Origin: Phycisphaerales bacterium
GTDB lineage: Bacteria > Planctomycetota > Phycisphaerae > Phycisphaerales > UBA1924
DNA length: 64,000 nt
NCBI GenBank assembly: GCA_020850415.1
Contig: JADZER010000009.1
Location: forward strand, 1 to 64,000
Reading direction: 5' to 3'
This document shows, piece by piece, positions 15,350-23,444 of the stretch. Every line of letters begins with the position of its first letter. The first letter of the stretch is position 1. The notes under the pieces are model-generated. The model saw nothing but the letters and a program-made list of their open reading frames with translations. It was not told where the DNA came from and searched no databases. Position numbers and translations under genes: made by a program.

Positions 15350-17527
15350 ATGGACGCACTGCTCGGCTCACTGACGAACCTGTTCAATCTCCTCCTGGTC
15401 GTGGTCGGCTTCGGGATGGTGGTGTTCATCCACGAGATGGGCCACTTCCTGACGGCCCGGTGGGCGGGGATCCGGGTTTTCGCGTTCGCCCTGGGGTTCG
15501 GGCCGGCGGTGGTGAGCTACCGCAAGGGGCTGGGGTGGCGGAAGGGGTCGAGCGAGCCGGAGTACCTGGACCTGATCCGGGACGCGCAGGGGGAGGCCGG
15601 CGAGCGGCGTGAGCGGGCCCGCGCTCTCCTCAGCGGCAAGGTCAGCCCCACCGAGTACCGCTTCAACGCCCTGCCCTTCGGCGGGTATGTCAAGATGCTG
15701 GGGCAGAGCGACATCGCGCCCGAGGCGACCGCCACCGCGCCGGACAGCTACCTGGCCAAGCCGATCTGGAAGCGGATGGTCGTGATCTCGGGCGGCGTGG
15801 TGATGAACCTGCTCCTGGCGCTGGCGATCTTCATGTTCGTCTTCTTCGTCGGGATCGAGACCGAGCCGGCGAAGATCGGGCTGGCCCGGGCCGATTCGCC
15901 CGCGGCGGCGGCGGTCGCGGGAAACGCCGCGGCGCTCGGCGTCGCCGAGCCGGGCCTGCGGCCGGGGGATGTGGTGGTGCGCGTCAACGGCCGGGCGCCG
16001 GACGAGTTCAACGACATCGTCATGACGGCGGCGATGACCGGGCCGGGCGAGCAGGTGCGGCTGGAGGTCTCGCGCGAGGGCGTCGCCGAGGCGCTGCGGT
16101 TCGCGATCACGCCGGAGCGGGACCAGTTCACGGGCCTGCTGGATATCGGGGTGGAGCCGCCGCGGACGCTGACGGTGCCGGCGGCGTACGAGACCGAGCG
16201 TGCGGCGTGGGACGCCCTGGCGGCGCAGGTCGGGCTCGCGGGGGTCGGGCCGGGCATGACGCTGGAAAGCGTCGACGGTCGGTCGGACCTTCGGACGACC
16301 GGCGACCTGATCGCCCGGGTGCGGGCGTCGGGCGGCAGGCCCATGAGCCTGGTGTTCGTCGGGCCGGTCGGGGGCGAGGCCGCGGTCTCGGTGACGCCAC
16401 GCCCCGAGCTGATGATCGACGACGCGAACGCCGATCCCGAGGTGCTCTCGCCCGTCGAGCACCTGCTCGGGCTCATGCCGGTAATGAAGGTCGGCCCTGT
16501 CGCCGAGAGCGACCGGGGCTACGCCCAGGGCCTGCGCGAGGGCGACATCTTCGCGAGGCTCGGCGGCGTGGAGTTCCCGAGCGTCGAGGCGGGGATCCGC
16601 GAGGTGCAGCGCCACGCGGGCAAGCCGCTCGAGCTGGTGCTGCTGCGCCCCGACGGGTCGGGCGGGCTGGCCGAGCATGCGCTGACGGTGACGGTGTCGG
16701 CGGAGGGGTTGATCGGGTTCCCGCCGCGGGACACGGGCGACGCTTCCGGCCTGGTCACGCTGTCGCCGCCGGTGCTCCAGCGCGCCAAGCGGGGTTCGGC
16801 GTTGTACGAGCCGGCGCTGGTGAACTCGGTGACGCGCCCCGGTTCGCGGGTGCTGTCGGTGGCGGGGACGCCGGTCGCGGACTTCGCGGGGCTGCGGGCG
16901 GCGCTGGTGGAGGCGACTCGCCCGGCGCTGGAATCCGGGGCGGACCATGCGGAGTTCGGGCTGGTGCTCGAGCCGCCGCTGCCGGCCCAGCCGGACGGCA
17001 CGCGGGCGACGGAGACGGTGACGGTGTCGGTCCCGCGTGACCAGATCGAGCGGCTGCACGGTCTGTCGTGGCGTCTGCCGTTCTCGACGGCGGTGTTCGA
17101 GCCCGAGCCGTTCCTGCTTCGGGCGAGCGGGCCGATCGACGCGATCCGGATGGGCTTTGCGCGGACGCAGCGGATGATGGCGATGACCTACCTGACGCTG
17201 GCGAGGCTGGTGCAGGGGACGGTGAAGGTGGACAATCTGAAGGGCCCGGTGGGGATCGCGCACCTGGGGACGCAGGTGGCCACGCGGGGGTACATCTGGC
17301 TGCTGTTCTTCATGGGGCTGATCAGCGTGAACCTTGCGGTGGTGAACTTCCTGCCGCTGCCGATCGCGGATGGGGGACAGTTCCTGATGCTGCTGTACGA
17401 GCAGGTCCGGGGCAGGCCGCTGCCGCTGGCGGTGCAGAACGCCATCACGGCGGCGGGGCTTGTGATGCTGGTGTCGATGTTCCTGCTGGTGACCTACAAC
17501 GATGTGGCGCGGTTGTTCGGGGGGTGA
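15350..17527 (+). CDS. rseP: Site-2 zinc metalloprotease (RseP/M50 family)
   Basis: 725-residue inner-membrane protease for regulated intramembrane proteolysis. The zinc motif HEMGH (28-32) sits in the first transmembrane helix and the partner motif NFLPLPIADGG (666-676) near the C-terminus. Between them are at least two PDZ domains (PGDVVVRVNGRAPDEF near 15965; REGDIFARLGGVEFPS near 16540) and a third partial one (SRVLSVAGTPVADF near 16845). Typical RseP is about 450 residues, so the periplasmic region is clearly expanded. The ATG at 15350 gives the canonical hydrophobic start. No antisigma partner is visible beside it. Confidence 0.92.
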   Translation: MDALLGSLTNLFNLLLVVVGFGMVVFIHEMGHFLTARWAGIRVFAFALGFGPAVVSYRKGLGWRKGSSEPEYLDLIRDAQGEAGERRERARALLSGKVSPTEYRFNALPFGGYVKMLGQSDIAPEATATAPDSYLAKPIWKRMVVISGGVVMNLLLALAIFMFVFFVGIETEPAKIGLARADSPAAAAVAGNAAALGVAEPGLRPGDVVVRVNGRAPDEFNDIVMTAAMTGPGEQVRLEVSREGVAEALRFAITPERDQFTGLLDIGVEPPRTLTVPAAYETERAAWDALAAQVGLAGVGPGMTLESVDGRSDLRTTGDLIARVRASGGRPMSLVFVGPVGGEAAVSVTPRPELMIDDANADPEVLSPVEHLLGLMPVMKVGPVAESDRGYAQGLREGDIFARLGGVEFPSVEAGIREVQRHAGKPLELVLLRPDGSGGLAEHALTVTVSAEGLIGFPPRDTGDASGLVTLSPPVLQRAKRGSALYEPALVNSVTRPGSRVLSVAGTPVADFAGLRAALVEATRPALESGADHAEFGLVLEPPLPAQPDGTRATETVTVSVPRDQIERLHGLSWRLPFSTAVFEPEPFLLRASGPIDAIRMGFARTQRMMAMTYLTLARLVQGTVKVDNLKGPVGIAHLGTQVATRGYIWLLFFMGLISVNLAVVNFLPLPIADGGQFLMLLYEQVRGRPLPLAVQNAITAAGLVMLVSMFLLVTYNDVARLFGG

Positions 17528-17683
17528 GGCGGGGGGCCGACCCCGATGCCTGACCTGAGGCCTCGAGACGGTCAGGACCCGATGCGCTGCATGCCCGAAG
17601 CGATCCTGAGTTTCGCCGAGCCTCAACTCAGGCGTCGATGGGGACTCGGCGCGTCGGCGTCAGAACTCCCCTAAGCTCCGCCC

Positions 17684-18703
17684 GTGGGTCTGGTCGTGCT
17701 GCTGGCTGTCGGGTTCGTCGTGTTCTGGGCGTTTCTCGTCTTCGTGACGGCGCGCGCGCTGCTGTGGCCGGGGCGGCGGTCGTACGCGTGGTGCGTGTCG
17801 AACCGTCAGCCGGACACGCCGGGGGCGCTCTCGCCGCCGCGGGGGTTCGAGGAGGGCTCGATCCCCGACCCGCGGAACCTCCCGGGGGAGCTGCCCTTCT
17901 GGCGGATCGCCGGGGATGCGCCGGACGGGCCGGTGGTGATCTACTCGCACGGGTGGGCCGAGTCGCGTCAGTCGGTGCTGATGCGGCTGGGGGCGCTGCT
18001 GCCGGTCTGCCGCGAAGTGATCGCGTGGGATATGCCCGGGCACGGGGAGGCCCCGCCGGGGCGGGTGCGCCTGGGGGCGGGCGAGGCCGCGGCGCTGGAG
18101 GATCTGATCCTGCTGGCGCAGGGGGAGGACCTGGAGGCCCTGGAGCGCGAGGCGGCGCGGGTGGAGGCCGGGGCGGAGGACGCGGCGGAATGGGAGTCGT
18201 TGCTGCGCCGGCCGGCGCGCCCGGGGGCGCCGCGGGTGGTGATGTACGGCTTCTCGCTCGGGGCGGGGGTGAGCCTGCACTGCGCGGCCGGGTGCCCGGG
18301 GCGGGTGGCGGGCGTGATCGCCGAGGCGCCGTACCGGATGCCGGCGACGCCGGCGCGGAATGTGATGCGGGCCATGGGGTTCCCCCACCGACTGAATCTG
18401 CGCCCGGTGCTGGCGGCGGTCGGGTTTGTGTCGGACTGCGGGCCGCTGTGGCGGGGGTTCGATCGGGCGGAGATCGCGGCGGGGGTCGGCTGCCCGGTGC
18501 TGGTGCTGCACGGGACGGAGGACGCGATCTGCCCGGTCGAGGATGGGCGGGCGATCGCGGCGGCGGCGCCGAGGGGAGAGATTGTCGAGTTGGAGGGGGC
18601 GGGGCACCTGACGGTGTGGCAGGAGCAGGGGTCGCGCGATCGGGCGGGGGAGGCGGTGCGGGGGTTTATCCTCGGGCTGAGCGCGGAGAACGCTCCGTCC
18701 TGA
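17684..18703 (+). CDS. Membrane-anchored alpha/beta hydrolase
   Basis: 339 residues from a GTG. One N-terminal transmembrane segment (2-24) is followed by an alpha/beta hydrolase fold: oxyanion region IYSHGWAESR, nucleophile GFSLGAG (Ser191), acid in HGTEDAICP and His in GAGHLTVW. The substrate is unknown; the family includes esterases and thioesterases. A palindromic repeat begins seven bases after the stop. Confidence 0.8.
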   Translation: MGLVVLLAVGFVVFWAFLVFVTARALLWPGRRSYAWCVSNRQPDTPGALSPPRGFEEGSIPDPRNLPGELPFWRIAGDAPDGPVVIYSHGWAESRQSVLMRLGALLPVCREVIAWDMPGHGEAPPGRVRLGAGEAAALEDLILLAQGEDLEALEREAARVEAGAEDAAEWESLLRRPARPGAPRVVMYGFSLGAGVSLHCAAGCPGRVAGVIAEAPYRMPATPARNVMRAMGFPHRLNLRPVLAAVGFVSDCGPLWRGFDRAEIAAGVGCPVLVLHGTEDAICPVEDGRAIAAAAPRGEIVELEGAGHLTVWQEQGSRDRAGEAVRGFILGLSAENAPS

Positions 18704-18710
18704 AGTGTGC

Positions 18711-18746
18711 CACCAGTGTGCGGAGGCTTTGCGGAGCATACTGGTG
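18711..18746. repeat. Degenerate dispersed palindrome
   Basis: CACCAGT (18711-18717) and ACTGGTG (18740-18746) with a partly paired interior. Diverged copy of the CACTGGTC-type palindrome family, seven bases after the hydrolase stop codon. Confidence 0.6.
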
Positions 18747-18782
18747 CCGGGAGGAGGACGGGTGTGCGCCCTTGCGCTGCGG

Positions 18783-18818
18783 CACTGGTCAAGCTCTCAG
18801 GGCCGAGCTTGACCAGTG
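18783..18818. repeat. Dispersed palindrome, 14-bp stem
   Basis: CACTGGTCAAGCTC (18783-18796) pairs perfectly with GAGCTTGACCAGTG (18805-18818). The preceding bases TTGCGCTGCGGCAC are repeated before the next copy at 18864, so the two are tandem duplicates. Confidence 0.88.
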
Positions 18819-18863
18819 GCACCAGTGTGCGGGAGTGGGCGGTTGGGCGCCGTTGCGCTGCGG

Positions 18864-18898
18864 CACCAGTCAAGCTCTCAAGGCGAGCTTGACTGGTG
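18864..18898. repeat. Dispersed palindrome, 14-bp stem, second copy
   Basis: CACCAGTCAAGCTC (18864-18877) pairs with GAGCTTGACTGGTG (18885-18898). Relative to the copy at 18783 the stem carries compensatory changes on both arms, suggesting that base pairing itself is maintained. Confidence 0.88.
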
Positions 18899-18936
18899 GC
18901 ACGGTCCCGAAGAAGACCGGGCGATAGAATCGCCCC

Positions 18937-19947
18937 ATGCCCGCCCTACCCGACGCCCCAGTTGTGCCCACGAGCCCCACGGTCGACGCGGTGATGGCGG
19001 AGCGCCGGGCGGCGGGGTTTACCACGCGGTCGATCAAGGCGGGGGCGAAGCTGGCGGGGCTGAAGCTGGCCCTGGCGATGACCGACCTGACGACGCTGGA
19101 GGGCAAGGACTCGCCGGAGAAGGTGCGGGGGTTGTGCCGCAAGGCGGTGAGGCCGTTCGAGCGGGATGAGGAGTTGCTGGGCGAGCGGCTGCCTCATGTT
19201 GCGGCGATCTGTGTGTATCCGAGCATGGTGGCGGTGGCGGCGGAGGCCCTGGCGGGGACCGGCGTGCATGTCGCGAGCGTGGCGACGGGGTTCCCGAGCG
19301 GGCAGTACCCCCTCGCCGTGCGGCTGCGCGACACCGAGCAGGCGATCGAGGCCGGGGCCGATGAGATCGACATGGTGATCAACCGGGGGGCGTTCCTCAG
19401 CGGCAGGTACGGGCTGGTCGCCGAGGAGATCCGGGAGGTCGCGGCGGTCTGCGATGGGATGGCACGGGGGGCGGGGCGGGAGGTCCACCTCAAGGTCATC
19501 CTCGAGACCGGCGAGCTCGAAACCCTCGACAATGTGCGCCGGGCGAGCGACATCGCGATCGCGAACATCCGCGATGGGGACTTCATCAAGACGAGCACGG
19601 GGAAGGTGTCGCCGGCCGCGACGATGCCGGTGACGCTGGTGATGCTCGAGGCGATCCGCGACGAGTTCCTGGGCAGCGGGCGGCACATCGGGATGAAGCC
19701 GGCGGGGGGGATCAAGACGGCGAAGCAGGCGTTGCACTATCTGGTGATGATCCAGGAGACGCTGGGGGCTGTTGAAGCGACGAAGCGACGGAGCGACGGA
19801 GCGACGGAGGGGGGGGCGGGCTGCGTGTGGCTGAGCCCGCGGTTGTTCCGGTTTGGGGCGAGTTCGCTGGTGAATGACCTGCTGCGCCAGCTCGTGAAGC
19901 AGGCGACGGGCCGGTACACTGCGGCCTACGACTTCTCGGAAGCGTGA
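18937..19947 (+). CDS. deoC: Deoxyribose-phosphate aldolase
   Basis: 336 residues, class I aldolase splitting 2-deoxyribose 5-phosphate into glyceraldehyde 3-phosphate and acetaldehyde. Key elements are HLKVILETG, FIKTSTGK with the Schiff-base Lys218, and GMKPAGGI with Lys254. Length and sequence fit the larger DeoC type. Between LVMIQETLG and WLSPRLFRFGASSL about 16 extra residues (EATKRRSDGATEGG) are encoded by an octamer array (19774-19809), an in-frame insertion in a surface loop before a conserved strand. The acetaldehyde product could feed the aldehyde dehydrogenases at 23.4-26.5 kb. Confidence 0.93.
   Translation: MPALPDAPVVPTSPTVDAVMAERRAAGFTTRSIKAGAKLAGLKLALAMTDLTTLEGKDSPEKVRGLCRKAVRPFERDEELLGERLPHVAAICVYPSMVAVAAEALAGTGVHVASVATGFPSGQYPLAVRLRDTEQAIEAGADEIDMVINRGAFLSGRYGLVAEEIREVAAVCDGMARGAGREVHLKVILETGELETLDNVRRASDIAIANIRDGDFIKTSTGKVSPAATMPVTLVMLEAIRDEFLGSGRHIGMKPAGGIKTAKQALHYLVMIQETLGAVEATKRRSDGATEGGAGCVWLSPRLFRFGASSLVNDLLRQLVKQATGRYTAAYDFSEA
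19774..19809. repeat. Octamer array inside deoC
   Basis: Four units GAAGCGAC, GAAGCGAC, GGAGCGAC, GGAGCGAC plus GGAG, translated in frame. The same octamers form the array inside the second aldehyde dehydrogenase (26384-26417). Confidence 0.88.
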
Positions 19948-19964
19948 CCACCTCGGAGCACCCC

Positions 19965-22514
19965 ATGATCCCCGCCGCGTGTCTGGTCGTGTGTTCTGTC
20001 GCATGCGCCGTCGTTGCGAACCCTCCGCCGCCGCCGGCCGAGGCGTGGGTGACCATGGGGCCGGACTGCTCGCTGTTCGCGGTCGGGGATGTGGACGGCG
20101 ACGGGTTCGGGGATGTGTTCACGATCAATGGTGTGCCGCAGCTGTGCGTGGCGCCGAGCGTGTGCGGGTGGAAGGCGTCGGGCTGGGTCGCGGCGGTGGA
20201 CCCGATCGCGGCCGGGGCGGTGGCGCTCCTGGCGGGGGACTTTGACCCGGGCAGCCCGGGCGATGAGGCGGCGGTGGTGTACTCCGACCACGCCGTGGTC
20301 TGGTCGCGGTTCGAGGGTGACAAGCTCACGCAGTCGCGCCGGGTGGATGCGCCGGGCGGCGTGACCTTCGCGGGGCCGCTGGCGCGGGCGGGGGCCGCGG
20401 CGTGCCTCGACGCATCCGGGGGCGCCTGGCGTCTGACGGCGGGCGGGTTCGAGCGGTTCAGCCCTTCGGCCGGCGAGCCGGTCGCGACCGATTCACCGCC
20501 CTATCAGCCCGACGCGCCCGCGCTCTCCACGGTGGTCGGGGATGTCACCGGCGACGGCCTGGCGGACACGCTGACCTTGTTCGACTGCACGCGCCCGTCG
20601 GTCTACCGCGAGTTGCGGATGGCGCCGGGCGCGAACCCGGCCTCCGGCGACACCGACTCGGATGGCCTCGCCGACGCCGACGAGGCCCGGCTGGGGGCCG
20701 ACCCGGTCGATCGCGACACCGACGGCGACGGGCTGCTGGACGGGTGGGAGGTGCACGGGTTGCCGCGGAGGGTGGCGGGGCCGGACGGTACGGACACGAC
20801 GCCCCTGAGCCCGACGCGCCAGGATGTGATCGTCGCGGTGAACGCGTACTCGCAGATCGGGGCCGAGGCGGTGCGGGCGGAGATCGAGAAGGGCAAGCGG
20901 CTGTACGCCCAGATCAACACGCCGAACCCCGACGGCTCGACGGGGATCGCCATGCACTACCGGTTCGGGCCGGATGTGCCGGAGGCCGAGCAGGGCTCGT
21001 GGTGGGATGTCGGCGGGCGGTGCCTGGAGGCGGAGGCCCGGGGGCTGATGCACTGGATGCAGGTCGCGCCCGGCGGCGGCGGCCAGGCGCAGGAGACCGG
21101 CGACATGGGGGGATCGGGCAACCACTGGGCCGCGTTCGCCCACGAGGTGGGGCACCAGCTCAGCCTGTCGCACACGGGCGACTCGGCGCCGGCGTGGTGC
21201 CCGCTGTACCCGTCGATGATGAGCTACGCGTTCACCTACGCGTTCAACGGGGATGGGAACGCGATCCACTTCTCCGACGGGCGGTTCGGGGCGGCCGAGC
21301 TGCGGGAGGATGCGCTGACCGAGAGGCTGCCGTTCGCCCAGAGCGAGCTGGCGTACCTCGCGGCCTGGCCCTTCCGGTTCACCGTGCAGGACGACGGGGC
21401 CGGGGGCTCGCTGATCGACTGGAACCACAACGGCAGGTTCGACGAGGGGCCGGTGACGGCGGATGTCAACTACGGGGGCTCGACGCACGGGGGCATCCGC
21501 CGGTACACGGACCTGATCGGGGCGGCCCCGGCGCTTGGGTACCTCGGCGACACCTGCTACCTCGTGCAGCTCGACCAGACCCAGGCGGCGATCTCGGTCC
21601 GGGCGTACCAGGGCGGCGAGCAATGGGGCGAGGCGCGGGCGATCGCGAACTCCGCCACCCACGCCGACCCGGTGTTCGTGCCCGCGGCCGAGTGGGGGTA
21701 TGTGTTCTTCAGCCAGCAGTCGGGGTGGTTCGTCGCCCGCTTCAACGCGTCAACGGTCGAGAACCCGGTGTTCCTGGGCGACCTGCCCCGGTGCGACCTC
21801 GGCGGCGTGGCGGTCGGGGGGCGGCTGCTGCTCGTGCTGCGCCACGACGACGACCGGCTGGAGACCCGGTGGCTGGAGTGGGCGGACGCGCCGGTGGTCA
21901 AGCCGGGGCAGGCGCTGGAGACGCGCTCGCAGGTGCCGCCGGGGATGGCGGTGCGCCCGGGCGACGGGCGGATCACGATGGTCACGAGCATGCCGAACTC
22001 GCACGGGGCGAAGATGTGCATGCGGGTGACCGACCTGGCGGTGCAGGGGGACCTGGTGCGGGAGGGCGAGACGCTGTGGACCCGTGGCGAGGCCTCGGGG
22101 AACAGCTGCGTGACGCGACCGGCCGTCGGGTACACGCCGGCGGGCGAGCTCAATATCTACCACACCGCGTGGCCGGGCGGGGGCGGGCTGATGAGCGCGT
22201 GGCGCACGCGCCGGGTCGAGAACACCGCCCTCGACGAGGGCTGGCTGACGGCGATGATGTACGACGAGTGGACGCTGACGCGGGTGGGGGTGGCGTTCGC
22301 GGTCGGGGCACAGGGGGCGATCTACGCCTTCCGGTGGGATGCCGGGGAGTACGGCGAGGTGCATGTGAACCACCTGGGGCTGTGCCACAACGCGCTGGGG
22401 ATTGATGCGGAGCCGATGCGGGACTTTGATGATGGGGCGAAGATCTCGCTGTGGGGGATCCGGCATTCGATCCTGCTGATGACAAGAGACCCCTCGCCCC
22501 AGCCCGTCCCGTAG
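19965..22514 (+). CDS. Secreted metzincin-type zinc metalloprotease with calcium-binding repeats
   Basis: 849 residues. A signal peptide (MIPAACLVVCSVACAVVA) is followed by FG-GAP-like repeats (VGDVDGDGFGDVF; VGDVTGDGLADTL), thrombospondin type 3-like calcium repeats (about 229-262, DTDSDGLADADEARLGADP) and a catalytic segment with HEVGHQLSLSH (zinc ligands His393, His397, His403; catalytic Glu394) and a Met-turn YPSMMSYAF about 15 residues later. The C-terminal half looks like beta-propeller repeats. Predicted extracellular endopeptidase; substrate unknown. The ATG at 19965 is chosen because it starts the signal peptide; it lies 17 bases after the deoC stop. Confidence 0.82.
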   Translation: MIPAACLVVCSVACAVVANPPPPPAEAWVTMGPDCSLFAVGDVDGDGFGDVFTINGVPQLCVAPSVCGWKASGWVAAVDPIAAGAVALLAGDFDPGSPGDEAAVVYSDHAVVWSRFEGDKLTQSRRVDAPGGVTFAGPLARAGAAACLDASGGAWRLTAGGFERFSPSAGEPVATDSPPYQPDAPALSTVVGDVTGDGLADTLTLFDCTRPSVYRELRMAPGANPASGDTDSDGLADADEARLGADPVDRDTDGDGLLDGWEVHGLPRRVAGPDGTDTTPLSPTRQDVIVAVNAYSQIGAEAVRAEIEKGKRLYAQINTPNPDGSTGIAMHYRFGPDVPEAEQGSWWDVGGRCLEAEARGLMHWMQVAPGGGGQAQETGDMGGSGNHWAAFAHEVGHQLSLSHTGDSAPAWCPLYPSMMSYAFTYAFNGDGNAIHFSDGRFGAAELREDALTERLPFAQSELAYLAAWPFRFTVQDDGAGGSLIDWNHNGRFDEGPVTADVNYGGSTHGGIRRYTDLIGAAPALGYLGDTCYLVQLDQTQAAISVRAYQGGEQWGEARAIANSATHADPVFVPAAEWGYVFFSQQSGWFVARFNASTVENPVFLGDLPRCDLGGVAVGGRLLLVLRHDDDRLETRWLEWADAPVVKPGQALETRSQVPPGMAVRPGDGRITMVTSMPNSHGAKMCMRVTDLAVQGDLVREGETLWTRGEASGNSCVTRPAVGYTPAGELNIYHTAWPGGGGLMSAWRTRRVENTALDEGWLTAMMYDEWTLTRVGVAFAVGAQGAIYAFRWDAGEYGEVHVNHLGLCHNALGIDAEPMRDFDDGAKISLWGIRHSILLMTRDPSPQPVP

Positions 22515-22604
22515 CCGGGCGACCATCCCATGGGCGGGCATGAACATACAGTCGCCGGGGCGGCCGGCGCGTCGACCTCACGCCATGTGCTCGTACCATC
22601 CCCC

Positions 22605-23072
22605 ATGGACCGAACCCTCATCGACCGCTACGAAGCCGGCGCCGACACCCCTGCCCGCGCTCTCGCCGGCCTCACCCCCGCCCAGCTCGACGCCCACCCG
22701 GTGCCTGGCACCTGGTCGATCCGGCAGATCGTCGTCCACCTGCTCGAGAGCGAGCTCGCGGCCGTCCATCGCATGCGGAGGATCGCGGGCGAGGAGCGGC
22801 CCCTGCTGATCTCGTACGACGAGTCGGCCCTGGCGTCGAAGCTCCTGTACGAGCGCGAGGATCTCCGCGCCGTCACCGACCTCTTCGCGGGCGTCCGCCG
22901 CTGGCACGGCGCGTGGCTCCGGCGGTTGCCTGACTCCGCGTTCGAGAGGCAGGGCGTTCACAATCAGCGCGGCCTTGTCGAGCTGGGGGAGATGGTCGGC
23001 ATGTATATTGAGCACCTCGACCACCACATGAAGTTCGTCGAGCAGAAGAGGCGACTCGTCACCGCCGGGTAG
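22605..23072 (+). CDS. DinB-family protein
   Basis: 155 residues, four-helix-bundle metalloenzyme fold of the DinB/YfiT type. The metal-binding histidines are His45 in VVHLLESE and a pair in HLDHHMKF (137-143). PGTWSIRQIV is the usual N-terminal signature. Many members are thiol-dependent S-transferases; the substrate here is unknown. The ATG preceded by CCCCC is chosen from alignment to the family start. Confidence 0.85.
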   Translation: MDRTLIDRYEAGADTPARALAGLTPAQLDAHPVPGTWSIRQIVVHLLESELAAVHRMRRIAGEERPLLISYDESALASKLLYEREDLRAVTDLFAGVRRWHGAWLRRLPDSAFERQGVHNQRGLVELGEMVGMYIEHLDHHMKFVEQKRRLVTAG

Positions 23073-23126
23073 CGTGCCGATCGCTCGGGTGGCCTGCCAT
23101 TCCCGGCATTCCGGTACCGCCAAGCC

Positions 23127-23444
23127 GTGCCGCAATCCCCGGAGGAGGTCGCCCAAACGCGCGGCGGCCCACTTGCCCGATTGCTATGGTTCTACGAGCA
23201 CGGCTACTGGCTCTCGATAGGCACCTCCGAGACCTTCACACTCCCGATTCGCCCGCTCTGGCCGGGTTTCCTCGCGGGAACGGCGTTCTGGGCTCTCGTC
23301 TGGCGGGCCCTGCTTCCTCTGCCTCGGAGGTTCCGCGCCCGCTGCCGACGCGCCCGTGGCCTCTGCACCTCCTGCCGCTACCCTGTAAAGGAACTCGACA
23401 CATGCCCCGAGTGCGGCACCCCCGTCCGAAGGAACCCGGAATGA
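23127..23444 (+). CDS. Small membrane protein with C-terminal zinc ribbon
   Basis: 105 residues from a GTG. A central membrane segment (about 43-66) leads into a C-terminal four-Cys ribbon, CTSCRYPVKELDTCPECG. Such short proteins ending in CxxC...CPECG are frequent in planctomycetes; function unknown. Its stop overlaps the ATG of the following aldehyde dehydrogenase (ATGA at 23441-23444), so the genes are translationally coupled. Confidence 0.75.
   Translation: MPQSPEEVAQTRGGPLARLLWFYEHGYWLSIGTSETFTLPIRPLWPGFLAGTAFWALVWRALLPLPRRFRARCRRARGLCTSCRYPVKELDTCPECGTPVRRNPE

Noticed and set aside
17605-17632. Terminator after rseP (CCTGAGTT/AACTCAGG hairpin)
   Set aside because: The stem is only eight pairs and no T-run follows on either strand.
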